Shown here: in pieces, positions 51,113 to 60,301 of the stretch | How positions within the stretch are numbered: position 1 is the first letter of the stretch | Layout: each line of letters opens with the position of its first letter | Source: Paenibacillus tianmuensis | Lineage (GTDB): Bacteria > Bacillota > Bacilli > Paenibacillales > NBRC-103111 | Direction: 5' to 3' | NCBI RefSeq assembly: GCF_900100345.1 | Contig: NZ_FMTT01000002.1 | Coordinates: forward strand, 163,715 to 227,714 | DNA length: 64,000 nt | Position numbers and translations under genes: made by a program | The notes under the pieces: model-generated | What the model was told of the DNA's origin: nothing | The model's input: the letters and a program-made list of their open reading frames with translations, nothing else | Databases searched by the model: none

Positions 51113-51982
51113 TTAAAATTTGGAAAAGTAATCAATCATAAACTGCCGAAAAATTCGGGAGGATTCTGTAAGATAGCGATCTCTTACCCAGGATAACCAT
51201 AGGATTCGTTGACATATAGGCTCCTCAATATGCAAAAGAATAACAGAAGATCCCGTTGTGCTGCCCCATGAAACTCCAGGAATAAAGGCTACCCCCAAGC
51301 CCGCTTTCACCAGCCTGCTTACGGTAGCAGGATCATCCGTTTCGAAGACGATGCGTGGAGTAAAACCGGCAAGCCTGCAAAAGTCATCGGTTAATCCTCT
51401 CAAACTTTTACCAGGTCTTAAACTAATAAAATCTTCATCTGCTACCTCTTGCAGCTGGATGCTTGAACGTCCAGCCAAACGATGATTGGATGGAACAGCT
51501 AAAAATATTTCTTCATTTACCAAGGGTGTACTGTGGATATTCTGGAGTTCAAGTGGCGCTGAAGAGATGCATAAGTCAAAGTTGGGTTGAATGGCTGATC
51601 TGGAGACATGCTGGAGTAAATGAAATCTAATATTGGAGTATTCTTTACGAAATTCCACCAGGATATCCGACAAGATATGGGAACCTACAAGAATTGCAAG
51701 ATCGATATACTTGTGTTTCTCCAAACTGAGGTCGGCCAGCTCTCGTTTACCGTCTTCTAACGAGCTTAAAGCTTTCTCCACATGTTTTAAGAATACGCTT
51801 CCATTCTGATTCAGCTTGATATGCTTTCCTACCCGATCAAAAAGCTGTACGCCTAGTTCCTTTTCTAACAGGGAGATCATTTTACTAAGAGCGGGTTGGA
51901 CAATGCACAATTCTTCTGCTGCCCGGGTCATATGTTCATGGCGGGCGACGGTTTGAAAATATTTTAGCTGCAAAAGCTCCAT
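51113..51982 (-). CDS. LysR-family regulator of the malonate gene cluster
   Basis: 289-residue LTTR. HTH at about 2-60: L-K-Y-F-Q-T-V-A-R-H-E-H-M-T-R-A-A-E-E-L, V-Q-P-A-L-S-K-M-I-S-L-L-E-K-E-L-G. The effector domain has I-F-L-A-V-P-S-N-H-R-L-A near 160 and G-L-G-V-A-F-I-P-G near 230. Transcribed divergently from the M20-AbgT-mdc genes, so it probably activates them, with malonate or the imported conjugate as effector. I prefer the ATG at 51982 (six bases after GGAGGG). AT-rich relative to yitT. Confidence 0.9.
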   Translation of the reverse strand: MELLQLKYFQTVARHEHMTRAAEELCIVQPALSKMISLLEKELGVQLFDRVGKHIKLNQNGSVFLKHVEKALSSLEDGKRELADLSLEKHKYIDLAILVGSHILSDILVEFRKEYSNIRFHLLQHVSRSAIQPNFDLCISSAPLELQNIHSTPLVNEEIFLAVPSNHRLAGRSSIQLQEVADEDFISLRPGKSLRGLTDDFCRLAGFTPRIVFETDDPATVSRLVKAGLGVAFIPGVSWGSTTGSSVILLHIEEPICQRILWLSWVRDRYLTESSRIFRQFMIDYFSKF

Positions 51983-52126
51983 CTTCATCCCTCCTATATA
52001 ACACTTTATATCAAATCATATAAAAATATATATTAGATTGCATCGATTTAGTAAAGGTATAATTTTAAAAAAACGATTATGCGGATGGATAATGCGAGAA
52101 AACACAGCCGGGAAAGGACAATGAAC
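51983..52126. promoter_or_regulatory. Divergent control region of lysR and the M20-AbgT-mdc operon
   Basis: ATATAA-CACT-TTATAT (51996-52011) and ATATA-AAAA-TATAT (52018-52031) are candidate LysR dyads. A good -10, TATAAT (52058-52063), faces the M20 gene, but no matching -35 is present 17 bases upstream (AGATTG), which fits an activator-dependent promoter. Confidence 0.5.
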
Positions 52127-53503
52127 ATGGCAGTAAGTCTTGAGAAAATTGAACCCATCATCTGTGACCGAAAAGAACAATATTTAGCGCAACTGTTTAC
52201 GCTGCTGCGACAAAAAAGCATCAGCACCCAAAATGATGGTATTGTGGAATGTGCCGAGCTGTTAAGGGAATTCATGGAGGAGATTGGGATTCAAACTCGT
52301 TTAATCGAAACGAAAGGAAATCCTGTCGTATATGGTCAGCTCCTCAAAAATGAAAGCGCATTCACTTTACTTATCTATGGTCATTATGATGTCCAGCCAC
52401 CGGACCCCCTCGAAGAGTGGTTGTCCCCGCCTTTTGAACCTACGATTCGGGATGGGAAAATTTACTGCCGAGGCGCAGGGGATAACAAAGGCCAGCTTAT
52501 GGCTCAAGTTCTCGCAGTCAAGACTTATTTGGACGCCTATGGCGAGCTTCCGATCAATGTGAAATTTGTATTCGAGGGAGAAGAAGAGCGAAGCAGCGTC
52601 AACCTTCCTTCCTTTGTCCAAGAAAATAAAGAGCTTTTAAAGGCAGATCTGGTCTACACGTCGGATGGGCCATCTCATGAGAGCGGAAATCCCTTAATCT
52701 TATTAGGAGTTAGAGGGAACCTCAAGGTACAGTTAACCGCGGCAGGGGCTGACTGGGATAATCATTCGGGAAACAAAGGAAATATCGTTCCTAACCCTGT
52801 CTGGAAACTTATCGATTTATTTCACACCCTGCGGGATGGCAACGAACGTGTATTAATTGAGGGTTTTTATGACAATATACGTCAACCTACCGAATTTGAG
52901 CTTCGGCTTCTGAAGGAGATCCCTTATAATCGGGATGAAATTTCCGAAAAAATCGGATACAAGGATTTGGCTTTGGATGGAGAAACCTATTATCGCCGAC
53001 TCATGTTTGAACCGACTTTCAATATCTCCGGATTTCATAGCGGTTATGGCGGGAACGGGGTTAAAACCATTATCCCCTCAAAAGCTACAGCGAAAATGGA
53101 TATTCGTTTAGTCGCGGATCAAGATCCTGAAGATATTTATCAAAAGTTTGTTCGTCATGTCAAAAAGCACGCACCCGATATTGACGTGCAATTCATGGGT
53201 GCTGTTGATCCATCCCGAACGAGTTCGAACCATGAATTGGTCAAAGTGGTCACAAGCGCCGTTCGAGAGGCTTATCAACTAGAACCTATTATTCAACCCA
53301 GTTTAGGCGGCAGCTTGCCGGATTATGTATGGACAAAACTATTAGGCTTGCCATCGATTGTTGTTCCTTACGCCAATTTTGATGAAGCCAATCATTCTCC
53401 GAATGAAAATCTGAATATTGATCATTTTTTTAATGGGATAAAGTGTACGTGTCACGTGATCCATAAGCTTGGAGAACATTCGAGAACATCGATTACCATA
53501 TAG
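52127..53503 (+). CDS. M20-family metallopeptidase / amidohydrolase
   Basis: 458-residue dizinc amidohydrolase of the M20 (ArgE/DapE/CPG2, dipeptidase) family. Metal ligands and catalytic residues: Y-G-H-Y-D-V-Q-P-P-D-P (His, Asp), G-A-G-D-N-K-G-Q (bridging Asp), F-E-G-E-E-E-R-S-S (catalytic Glu and ligand), S-D-G-P and late N-H-S-P-N-E-N (His). A dimerisation lid is inserted between about 190 and 330. It precedes the AbgT-type gene by 16 bases, so it probably cleaves what that transporter imports. Start at 52127, eight bases after AAAGGA. Confidence 0.9.
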   Translation: MAVSLEKIEPIICDRKEQYLAQLFTLLRQKSISTQNDGIVECAELLREFMEEIGIQTRLIETKGNPVVYGQLLKNESAFTLLIYGHYDVQPPDPLEEWLSPPFEPTIRDGKIYCRGAGDNKGQLMAQVLAVKTYLDAYGELPINVKFVFEGEEERSSVNLPSFVQENKELLKADLVYTSDGPSHESGNPLILLGVRGNLKVQLTAAGADWDNHSGNKGNIVPNPVWKLIDLFHTLRDGNERVLIEGFYDNIRQPTEFELRLLKEIPYNRDEISEKIGYKDLALDGETYYRRLMFEPTFNISGFHSGYGGNGVKTIIPSKATAKMDIRLVADQDPEDIYQKFVRHVKKHAPDIDVQFMGAVDPSRTSSNHELVKVVTSAVREAYQLEPIIQPSLGGSLPDYVWTKLLGLPSIVVPYANFDEANHSPNENLNIDHFFNGIKCTCHVIHKLGEHSRTSITI

Positions 53504-53519
53504 GGAGGAAGCGTGAAAT

Positions 53520-55055
53520 ATGGCTAAATCACAGCCTATCATTCAAAACGATCCTAAAGGGCTGATACGATTTTTGAACTGGATTGAACGTACAGGGAAT
53601 CGTATCCCTCACCCTTTTACCGTATTTCTATATTTAATCTTGTTTGTTCTGGTTGCTTCATGGATTGGCAGTTATTTGGGATTAAGTTCAGTTCATCCCG
53701 GTACGGGGAAGGAGCTTCATATCAAAAGTTTACTCTCCACCGAGGGTGTTCATTATATTTTGGAATCGACGGTCGATAATTTTGTAAAGTTCAAGCCCTT
53801 AGGATTGGTTTTGGTCATGGTACTCGGTATCGGGTTAGCCGATAAGGTTGGATTGTTTGAAGCCACCATCAAAAAAGTACTTTTAAATGCGCCGAAAGCG
53901 GCCATAACGTATGGAGTATTGTTTGCCGCGTTTATCGGCCACTTGGCTTCAGATGCCGCTTATGTCATTATTCCACCGTTAGCAGCGATGGTATTCCGGT
54001 CGTTCGGAAGGCATCCTGTTGCCGGTCTTGTTACAGGTATAGCGGGGGTGGGCTGCGGTTTTACAGCAAACATCTTTATAGCCGGTACCGATGTGCTTTT
54101 ATCGGGTATTACCACCGAAGTAGCGCAAGCGGTTAACCCCAACGTTCAAGTAACGCCTATAGACAACTGGTATTTCATGTCCCTTTCGGTCTTTGTGCTC
54201 ACGATCGCCGGGGCATTTATTACGGAACGGATTGTGGAACCACGGCTCGGAACCTATCAAGGAGAAAATTCGGAACCACAAATGATTGAACTCAGCCCCT
54301 TAGTGAATAAAGCGCTTCGAAATGCTATGGTTGCAGCATTGATCTATATTGGCTTCCTTGCTACTGTCCTTTTTATTCCTCATTCCCCTCTGAGAGGAGA
54401 GGATGGAGGAATTCTAACATCTCCATTTATGGAAGGGATTATCCCCATTATTTTGTGTTTCTTCATTGTTACGGGTTTAGCTTACGGAATTACTACGAAA
54501 AAGGTTACTTGCACAGCCGATGTAGTCAAGTTCATGTCAGACTCGATAAAAGATATGTCCGGCTTTATCGTGTTGGCCTTTATTATTGCACAGTTTATCG
54601 CTTATCTGAACTGGAGCAATTTGACCATGTGGATTGCGGTTAGCGGCTCCGAAATGTTGAAAGCGGTTCATTTGGTAGGCTTCCCGGCAATACTGCTCTT
54701 TACATTCGTAGCCGTCATCATGGCTTTGCTTATTACTAGCGGATCTGCGCTATGGTCGGTGCTTGCGCCAATCTTTGTTCCCATGCTGATGCTGCTAAAC
54801 TTTCATCCCGCTTTTATCCAAGTGGCTTATCGAGTTGCGGATTCCGCAACGAATATGATTACCCCGCTCAACCCTTTTGTAGCCGTTATGCTCGGCTTCT
54901 TAGCGCGATATGACAAGAAAGCGGGTTTGGGGACGCATATCTCGTTAATTTTTCCTTACACTGTCGCTTTCCTTGTTATATGGATTATCATGCTCTGCCT
55001 ATTTGGGCTATTGGGAATCCCTGTAGGACCAGGCGTTACCATGTACCTTAAATAA
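53520..55055 (+). CDS. AbgT-family transporter
   Basis: 511-residue permease with about 11-12 helices and two re-entrant hairpins. N-terminal L-N-W-I-E-R-T-G-N-R-I-P-H-P-F-T-V-F (about 19-36), G-H-L-A-S-D-A-A-Y-V-I-I-P-P-L-A (about 140-155), G-F-T-A-N-I-F-I-A-G-T-D and late A-D-S-A-T-N-M-I-T-P-L-N-P-F are diagnostic for AbgT, known for p-aminobenzoyl-glutamate uptake and for sulfonamide export. Dedicated malonate transporters (MdcLM, MdcF) are absent, so this protein may import malonate or a malonyl conjugate. GGGAGG lies 11 bases upstream. Confidence 0.9.
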   Translation: MAKSQPIIQNDPKGLIRFLNWIERTGNRIPHPFTVFLYLILFVLVASWIGSYLGLSSVHPGTGKELHIKSLLSTEGVHYILESTVDNFVKFKPLGLVLVMVLGIGLADKVGLFEATIKKVLLNAPKAAITYGVLFAAFIGHLASDAAYVIIPPLAAMVFRSFGRHPVAGLVTGIAGVGCGFTANIFIAGTDVLLSGITTEVAQAVNPNVQVTPIDNWYFMSLSVFVLTIAGAFITERIVEPRLGTYQGENSEPQMIELSPLVNKALRNAMVAALIYIGFLATVLFIPHSPLRGEDGGILTSPFMEGIIPIILCFFIVTGLAYGITTKKVTCTADVVKFMSDSIKDMSGFIVLAFIIAQFIAYLNWSNLTMWIAVSGSEMLKAVHLVGFPAILLFTFVAVIMALLITSGSALWSVLAPIFVPMLMLLNFHPAFIQVAYRVADSATNMITPLNPFVAVMLGFLARYDKKAGLGTHISLIFPYTVAFLVIWIIMLCLFGLLGIPVGPGVTMYLK

Positions 55056-55106
55056 GACTTCCGAAGAAACAACACATTTATATTGAAAAAGGAAGGGTGC
55101 GACGTT

Positions 55107-56768
55107 ATGAACCGGCAAGCAATAGATCAAGTAACTGGAAGATCATGGACGACACGTCGTGATCAGAAGAATAGCCGCTTGGAGAAAATCAAATGTTTTA
55201 TGAAGGGACGCGTACTTCCTACAGATCGCATCGTCAACGCCCTGGAGTCTATACTGGCGCCTGGCGATCAAGTGGTTTTGGAAGGCAACAATCAGAAACA
55301 GGCTACATTTTTATCTCGTGCTCTAGCGATGGCGGACCCGAATAAAGTAAACCGTCTGCACATGATCATGTCCAGCATTTCCCGTCCGGAACACCTTGAT
55401 CTCTTCGAAAAAGGGATCGCAAGAAAAGTCGATTTTGCTTATTCCGGTCCACAAAGCCTTCGTATCTCACAAATGCTCGAGGATGGGCAGATTGAGATCG
55501 GGTCTATTCATACGTACTTGGAGTTATATGCACGGATGTTTGTCGACCTCATCCCCAATGTCGCCCTCGTCGCCGCTGACAAAGCGGATGCGGAAGGAAA
55601 TCTGTATACCGGTCCGAACACAGAGGAGACGCCAACGATCGTTGAAGCGACGGCGTTTCGCAACGGCATCGTCATTGTACAGGTCAACGAAATGGTTGAC
55701 CGTCTACCGCGTGTGGATATTCCCGCATCCTGGGTGGATATTGTTGTCCAAGCGGACGAGCCTTATCAATTGGAGGCTTTGTTCACCAGAGATCCTCGCT
55801 TGATCACAGAAACGCAAATTTTGATGGCCATGATCGCCATTAGAGGCGTATACGAGCGTCATGAGGTACAATCGCTGAATCATGGCGTTGGATTTAATAC
55901 AGCCGCGATTGAATTACTATTGCCGACGTACGGCGAAAAGCTCGGTCTTCGCGGGAAGATATGCAAACATTGGGCTCTTAATCCTCACCCTACGATGATT
56001 CCGGCTATTGAGAGCGGATGGGTGGAAAGCATTCACTGTTTTGGCGGGGAGGTAGGAATGGAGGCGTATACGGCTGCACGTCCCGATGTTTTTTTCACAG
56101 GTTCGGACGGCAGCTTGCGCTCGAACCGCGCCTATTCGCAAATGGCCGGTCAATATGGAGTGGATCTATTTATTGGCTCCACGCTCCAAATGGACGCTGT
56201 CGGAAATTCCTCAACCGTGACGTCCGGTCGACTGACCGGCTTCGGCGGCGCCCCTAATATGGGCCATGATCCTCGTGGACGACGCCACGCAACTCCGGCT
56301 TGGCTGAATATGATCTCTGAGGAAGGAACGATCGTGAGAGGAAAAAAACTCGTGGTCCAAATGGCTGAAACGTTCCAAAAAGGCGACCAACCCACGTTCG
56401 TTGAATCTTTGGACGCCGTAGAGGTTGGGCTTGATGCCAATATGCCCATCGCACCGGTTATGATCTATGGGGACGATGTAACTCATGTTGTAACTGAAGA
56501 AGGAGTCGCCTATCTCTATAAAGCACGCGACCTCGAAGAACGTAAATTAGCGATTGCGGCTGTTGCCGGAGTCTCTTCCCTTGGTCGTTATCATGACCTG
56601 TCCTTAAACGACCAGCTCCGCAGCGATGGTTTAGTCGCGTTTCCGGAAGACCTTGGTATCCGTCGCACGGATGCGAAGCGTTCTCTGTTGGCAGCAAAAA
56701 GCGTAGAGGATTTAGTCGAATGGTCGGGAGGACTCTACAAACCACCGGCGAAATTCCGGAGTTGGTAA
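55107..56768 (+). CDS. mdcA: Malonate decarboxylase alpha subunit (malonate:acetyl-S-ACP transferase)
   Basis: 553-residue CoA-transferase-fold subunit that exchanges acetyl on the ACP thiol for malonate, forming malonyl-S-ACP and acetate. N-terminal R-S-W-T-T-R-R-D-Q-K-N-S-R-L, V-L-E-G-N-N-Q-K-Q-A-T-F-L, L-N-H-G-V-G-F-N-T-A-A-I-E-L-L-L-P-T-Y and G-F-G-G-A-P-N-M-G-H-D-P-R-G-R-R-H are typical of MdcA. Start at 55107 with AAGGAAGGGTG upstream. It follows the AbgT-type gene by 51 bases. Length matches known MdcA (about 550). Confidence 0.95.
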   Translation: MNRQAIDQVTGRSWTTRRDQKNSRLEKIKCFMKGRVLPTDRIVNALESILAPGDQVVLEGNNQKQATFLSRALAMADPNKVNRLHMIMSSISRPEHLDLFEKGIARKVDFAYSGPQSLRISQMLEDGQIEIGSIHTYLELYARMFVDLIPNVALVAADKADAEGNLYTGPNTEETPTIVEATAFRNGIVIVQVNEMVDRLPRVDIPASWVDIVVQADEPYQLEALFTRDPRLITETQILMAMIAIRGVYERHEVQSLNHGVGFNTAAIELLLPTYGEKLGLRGKICKHWALNPHPTMIPAIESGWVESIHCFGGEVGMEAYTAARPDVFFTGSDGSLRSNRAYSQMAGQYGVDLFIGSTLQMDAVGNSSTVTSGRLTGFGGAPNMGHDPRGRRHATPAWLNMISEEGTIVRGKKLVVQMAETFQKGDQPTFVESLDAVEVGLDANMPIAPVMIYGDDVTHVVTEEGVAYLYKARDLEERKLAIAAVAGVSSLGRYHDLSLNDQLRSDGLVAFPEDLGIRRTDAKRSLLAAKSVEDLVEWSGGLYKPPAKFRSW

Positions 56769-56769
56769 G

Positions 56770-57672
56770 ATGATCGAATATTCTGTTCCATGGACGAATG
56801 CTGATTCGTGCAGCACATGGCTCGCTGATTTAGTCACAAAAGCACTGATCGACGAAGCAGAGCTTACCCCGAAGCCTGGCTTGGTCGACATGGAAACGAC
56901 AGGAGCCCATACGGACTTGCATATTGATCTCATGCGGCGATCCGCTCAAGCCTTGCATGAAACATTTGCGGAGATGGCGCGCGTTGCCTTTCGAAGGAAG
57001 CCGAATCAAGAGCTGCGCGAGCAATTAGCGCGGATTGGCCGTGACGGCGAAGAAGTGATGTTGCAAGCAACGGGAGGAACGAATACGCACCGCGGGGCCA
57101 TTTGGGCACTTGGTCTATTGACCGCTGGCGCCGCAATCCATGGACCCCCTGCCTCTCCGAAAGAGATTGCAGCACTTGCCGGAGAGATTGCGCGTTATCC
57201 GGACCGGTATGCTCCCGCTAGAACTACAAATGGAATACGAGTTCGGCAGCAGTATAAGGTTTCCGGCGCCACCGGAGAGGCACAACAGGGATTCCCGCAC
57301 GTGATTCGTATCGGATTGCCGACGTTGCAGTCATCCCGTCATCGCGGCGTATCCGAGAGCCAAGCCAAATTGGATGCTCTGCTTGCGATTATAGCCAGTC
57401 TAGATGACACTTGCCTGCTGCACCGGGGCGGTAGGGAAGCGCTCCATTTTACAAAACAAGGCGCTCGCCATGTTCTTGTATTAGGCGGAACGTCCACCGA
57501 AGAAGGATGGAATGCCCTTCGACAGTTAGATACGGGTCTGATCGCCCGGAATGCTTCGCCTGGCGGAAGCGCCGATCTTCTCGCCGCCACATTGTTTTTA
57601 GATGATCTCTCGATGTACAGATCTAATCGATATAAGGTTGCAATAGGAGGTGCCTTTGGATGGAACAATTGA
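56770..57672 (+). CDS. mdcB: Triphosphoribosyl-dephospho-CoA synthase
   Basis: 300-residue enzyme that makes 2'-(5''-triphosphoribosyl)-3'-dephospho-CoA, precursor of the malonate decarboxylase ACP prosthetic group. E-L-T-P-K-P-G-L-V-D (about 30-39), G-G-T-N-T-H-R-G-A-I-W-A-L-G (about 101-114) and the C-terminal S-P-G-G-S-A-D-L-L-A-A-T-L-F-L are the CitG/MdcB signatures. It follows mdcA directly and overlaps mdcC by 13 bases. Confidence 0.94.
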   Translation: MIEYSVPWTNADSCSTWLADLVTKALIDEAELTPKPGLVDMETTGAHTDLHIDLMRRSAQALHETFAEMARVAFRRKPNQELREQLARIGRDGEEVMLQATGGTNTHRGAIWALGLLTAGAAIHGPPASPKEIAALAGEIARYPDRYAPARTTNGIRVRQQYKVSGATGEAQQGFPHVIRIGLPTLQSSRHRGVSESQAKLDALLAIIASLDDTCLLHRGGREALHFTKQGARHVLVLGGTSTEEGWNALRQLDTGLIARNASPGGSADLLAATLFLDDLSMYRSNRYKVAIGGAFGWNN

Positions 57673-57956
57673 CGTTTGAATATAACGCTAAACAAAAAGT
57701 GTCGCGGCGTGCACACGTCGGAGTGGCCGGTTCCGGAGACTTGGAAATCTTGATTGAGCCTTGTCAAGAGCGACGGGCCTATGTGGTGATTCGTACTCGG
57801 TCGAATGGGTTTGGGGAAACGTGGAAAGCGGTACTGGATCGCTTTTTTACCGTCTACGAGTTGGCTGTGTCCATTGAAATCAATGACTTTGGAGCAACAC
57901 CCGGCGTCGTATCGCTTCGATTGGCGCAAGCTGTGGAGGTGCTTATTGATGAATAA
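57660..57956 (+). CDS. mdcC: Malonate decarboxylase acyl carrier subunit (delta)
   Basis: 98-residue acyl carrier protein bearing the phosphoribosyl-dephospho-CoA group, on Ser25 of G-V-A-G-S-G-D-L-E (the V-x-x-S-G-D-L-E attachment motif). The N-G-F-G-x-x-W and late D-F-G-A-T-P-G-V-V-S-L-R-L-A-Q-A segments match. GGAGGTG precedes the ATG within the mdcB end, and the mdcDE start lies inside its last codons. Confidence 0.95.
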   Translation: MEQLTFEYNAKQKVSRRAHVGVAGSGDLEILIEPCQERRAYVVIRTRSNGFGETWKAVLDRFFTVYELAVSIEINDFGATPGVVSLRLAQAVEVLIDE

Positions 57957-59667
57957 CATGCTTTTGAAACATAGCTTCATTGAATTAAATGCCAGAGAGA
58001 AGGCTGCGGCGATTCTCGACCCGGATACTTTTCGCGAAATCCTCGGGCCCTTTGATCGAATAGAATCTCCTCACCTCGCACCTCAGGGCATTGTTCCGCA
58101 GAGTGATGACGGTGTGGTGATTGCTCGCGGCTTAATCAATGGAGCTTCCGCTGTTGTCATTGCCATCGAAGGCGCTTTTCAAGGAGGAGGAATTGGGGAG
58201 GTTTCCGGCGCCAAGATCGCGGGGGCACTTGAACAAGCGTTAGAAGACAATGAAGAGGGCATTCGTACGAAACCTGTATTATTGCTTGAGACAGGGGGCG
58301 TGAGATTGCAGGAAGGAAACTTTGGGTTGCTGGCTACTGCAGAAATGCAAGCTGCCATTGTGGCATTGCGCCGCTACGTACCCGTCGTAGGTGTCGTGTC
58401 AGGGATGATCGGTTGTTTTGGCGGCATGTCGATCACGTCTGCCTTATGCACAGCTCTGATCATGACTCGTCAAGGACGGTTGCAGCTAAACGGACCTGAA
58501 GTCATTGAGCAGGAAGCGGGAATCCAGGAGTTCGATTCGAGTGACCGTCCGTTCATCTGGAGCACGGCCGGTGGCGAGCAGCGATTTGCAACCGGTATGG
58601 TTGATACCTTGGTCCGTGACGACGTGGCAGAAATTTATCAGGCTGTTCGTGATGCATGTCAGCGAGACGTGCCGCTTGAAGCTCGTAGTTCTCAGGTGGA
58701 ACGGTTTCTTTCTCGGCTTGCCGTTATCGACCCCTCCGCTCCTCTAGATGCTTCACGGTTACGGGCCCTATGGGGACGAGATCAAGAGCAAAAGGTCTCC
58801 CCTACTGACGAACGGATCAGGGAATTGGAAGAAGTGTGGCGCCAGACAGAATCGAAAGATAGGAGTCGTGGGAGAACGTGGTTTGAAGCGTTGACCGGCG
58901 TAACGAAGCCGGAAAAGGCTGGGGCACCATCCGTTTTGTGTGCGGATGCATCCTTAGGTGAAGAGAGCGTTCGTTATATTGCGGTCGTTCCCAATGCAAA
59001 AAACCGATTCCCTCGTGCCCGCCATGGCGAGGTAGGTTTGGACGAGGGCTGGACCATTGCACGATATGTCCGTGATGCCATCAAAGCTGATGAACACGGT
59101 AAGCGCCGAGCGATCGTTGCCATTGTCGACGTGCCGAGTCAAGCTTATGGTTACCGGGAGGAATTACTGGGTATTCATTTGGCCTGTGCTGCTGCCGCAG
59201 ACGCCTACGCATCCGCTCGATTGGCTGGACATCCTGTCATTGCGTTCCTTGTTGGAAACGCCATTTCAGGCGCTTTCCTTGCCCACGGATTACAGGCCAG
59301 CCGCATCCTCGCGCTTGATGACCCCGGTGTTGCAGTACAAGTGATGTCCCGAACATCTGCCGCTCGTGTCACCCGTCGATCGATCGAAGAACTGGAAGAA
59401 GCGGCCAAAAAGCTACCCGCGACCGCTTACGATATACGTTCCTTTTCTTCACTAGGTTCATTGCACGAATTACTGGCGGACGTGTCTGCCGATGAGCCCG
59501 CGCAATCAGACATCGAGAACGTGCAAAGCAAATTAAAAAATGCGATTTCCGAGACACGAGACACGACAAGGGACTTAAGTCGTCGCTTGACTTCCGATCA
59601 TGCCCGAAAGGGACGAGCCGCATCCATCGAAGTACGTGTCCGTATGGCGGAACAATGGAACTGTTAG
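57949..59667 (+). CDS. mdcDE: Fused malonate decarboxylase beta and gamma subunits (malonyl-S-ACP decarboxylase)
   Basis: 572-residue single chain covering both subunits that are usually separate. The beta (MdcD) part spans about 1-280: R-E-I-L-G-P-F-D-R-I-E-S-P-H, A-I-E-G-A-F-Q-G-G-G-I-G-E-V-S-G-A-K, L-E-T-G-G-V-R-L-Q-E, V-S-G-M-I-G-C-F-G-G-M-S. The gamma (MdcE) part spans about 295-572: R-S-R-G-R-T-W-F-E-A-L-T-G and L-V-G-N-A-I-S-G-A-F-L-A-H-G-L-Q-A. Both are crotonase/carboxyltransferase folds that decarboxylate malonyl-S-ACP to acetyl-S-ACP. There is no stop or restart between them. GGAGGTG lies seven bases upstream. Confidence 0.93.
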   Translation: MNNMLLKHSFIELNAREKAAAILDPDTFREILGPFDRIESPHLAPQGIVPQSDDGVVIARGLINGASAVVIAIEGAFQGGGIGEVSGAKIAGALEQALEDNEEGIRTKPVLLLETGGVRLQEGNFGLLATAEMQAAIVALRRYVPVVGVVSGMIGCFGGMSITSALCTALIMTRQGRLQLNGPEVIEQEAGIQEFDSSDRPFIWSTAGGEQRFATGMVDTLVRDDVAEIYQAVRDACQRDVPLEARSSQVERFLSRLAVIDPSAPLDASRLRALWGRDQEQKVSPTDERIRELEEVWRQTESKDRSRGRTWFEALTGVTKPEKAGAPSVLCADASLGEESVRYIAVVPNAKNRFPRARHGEVGLDEGWTIARYVRDAIKADEHGKRRAIVAIVDVPSQAYGYREELLGIHLACAAAADAYASARLAGHPVIAFLVGNAISGAFLAHGLQASRILALDDPGVAVQVMSRTSAARVTRRSIEELEEAAKKLPATAYDIRSFSSLGSLHELLADVSADEPAQSDIENVQSKLKNAISETRDTTRDLSRRLTSDHARKGRAASIEVRVRMAEQWNC

Positions 59668-60278
59668 TACATGATCTGCTGCAAATTCGCCATATAGAGG
59701 GCATCATCAGTAATGAAAAAGTGCCACAATGGGTGCGCGAATCGTTGTTTCACTCCCCTTGGGTTGTTGTTCGCAGAGCGCCGCTTCAGGATGGCATAAT
59801 TCCGATCGGGGTTCGTGGCGAACATAGAAATCAACGTTTCGGTGCCTATCTTCCATCCTCTGAGGTCGTAATGAAAGTGACGCCGGAGCAGCTCGTCTCA
59901 CAGGCCGGCTGGAGAACGAGCGCACGGCTTCATACCATTCGGGCTTTCCAGATCCTTGATATCGTTTCTTCGTATTACGGTCGTTATGATTGGTCTTGGG
60001 GACTCACGGGCAGCATCGGTTTCGAACTCGCAAGTTCTACACCGACTGCTCGTCCCGACAGCGATTTGGACATCGTGATCCGAATGCCCCAACCGCTTGC
60101 TAGGGAGACTGCAAGAACTCTCCACGATTGGCATACTCAACTACCGATTCGAGTAGATGCCCAGCTTGAGACTCCCTTCGGAGCGGTTGCACTCGCCGAG
60201 TATGCCCGTCATGAAAAGCAAGTACTCCTCCGTACAAGCTCCGGCCCTAAATTAGTGAACAATCCATGGTCTCCGTAA
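59655..60278 (+). CDS. mdcG: Phosphoribosyl-dephospho-CoA transferase (holo-ACP synthase)
   Basis: 207-residue nucleotidyltransferase that attaches the triphosphoribosyl-dephospho-CoA group to MdcC. N-terminal H-D-L-L-Q-I, the catalytic G-S-I-G-F-E-L-A-S with A-R-P-D-S-D-L-D-I-V-I (GS...DxD, about 118-141), V-D-A-Q-L-E-T-P-F-G-A-V-A-L-A-E-Y and the terminal L-L-R-T-S-S-G-P-K-L-V match MdcG. It overlaps mdcDE by 13 bases. Confidence 0.94.
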   Translation: MELLVHDLLQIRHIEGIISNEKVPQWVRESLFHSPWVVVRRAPLQDGIIPIGVRGEHRNQRFGAYLPSSEVVMKVTPEQLVSQAGWRTSARLHTIRAFQILDIVSSYYGRYDWSWGLTGSIGFELASSTPTARPDSDLDIVIRMPQPLARETARTLHDWHTQLPIRVDAQLETPFGAVALAEYARHEKQVLLRTSSGPKLVNNPWSP

Positions 60279-60301
60279 ATTAAGAATCGGGAGGATGGAA
60301 G

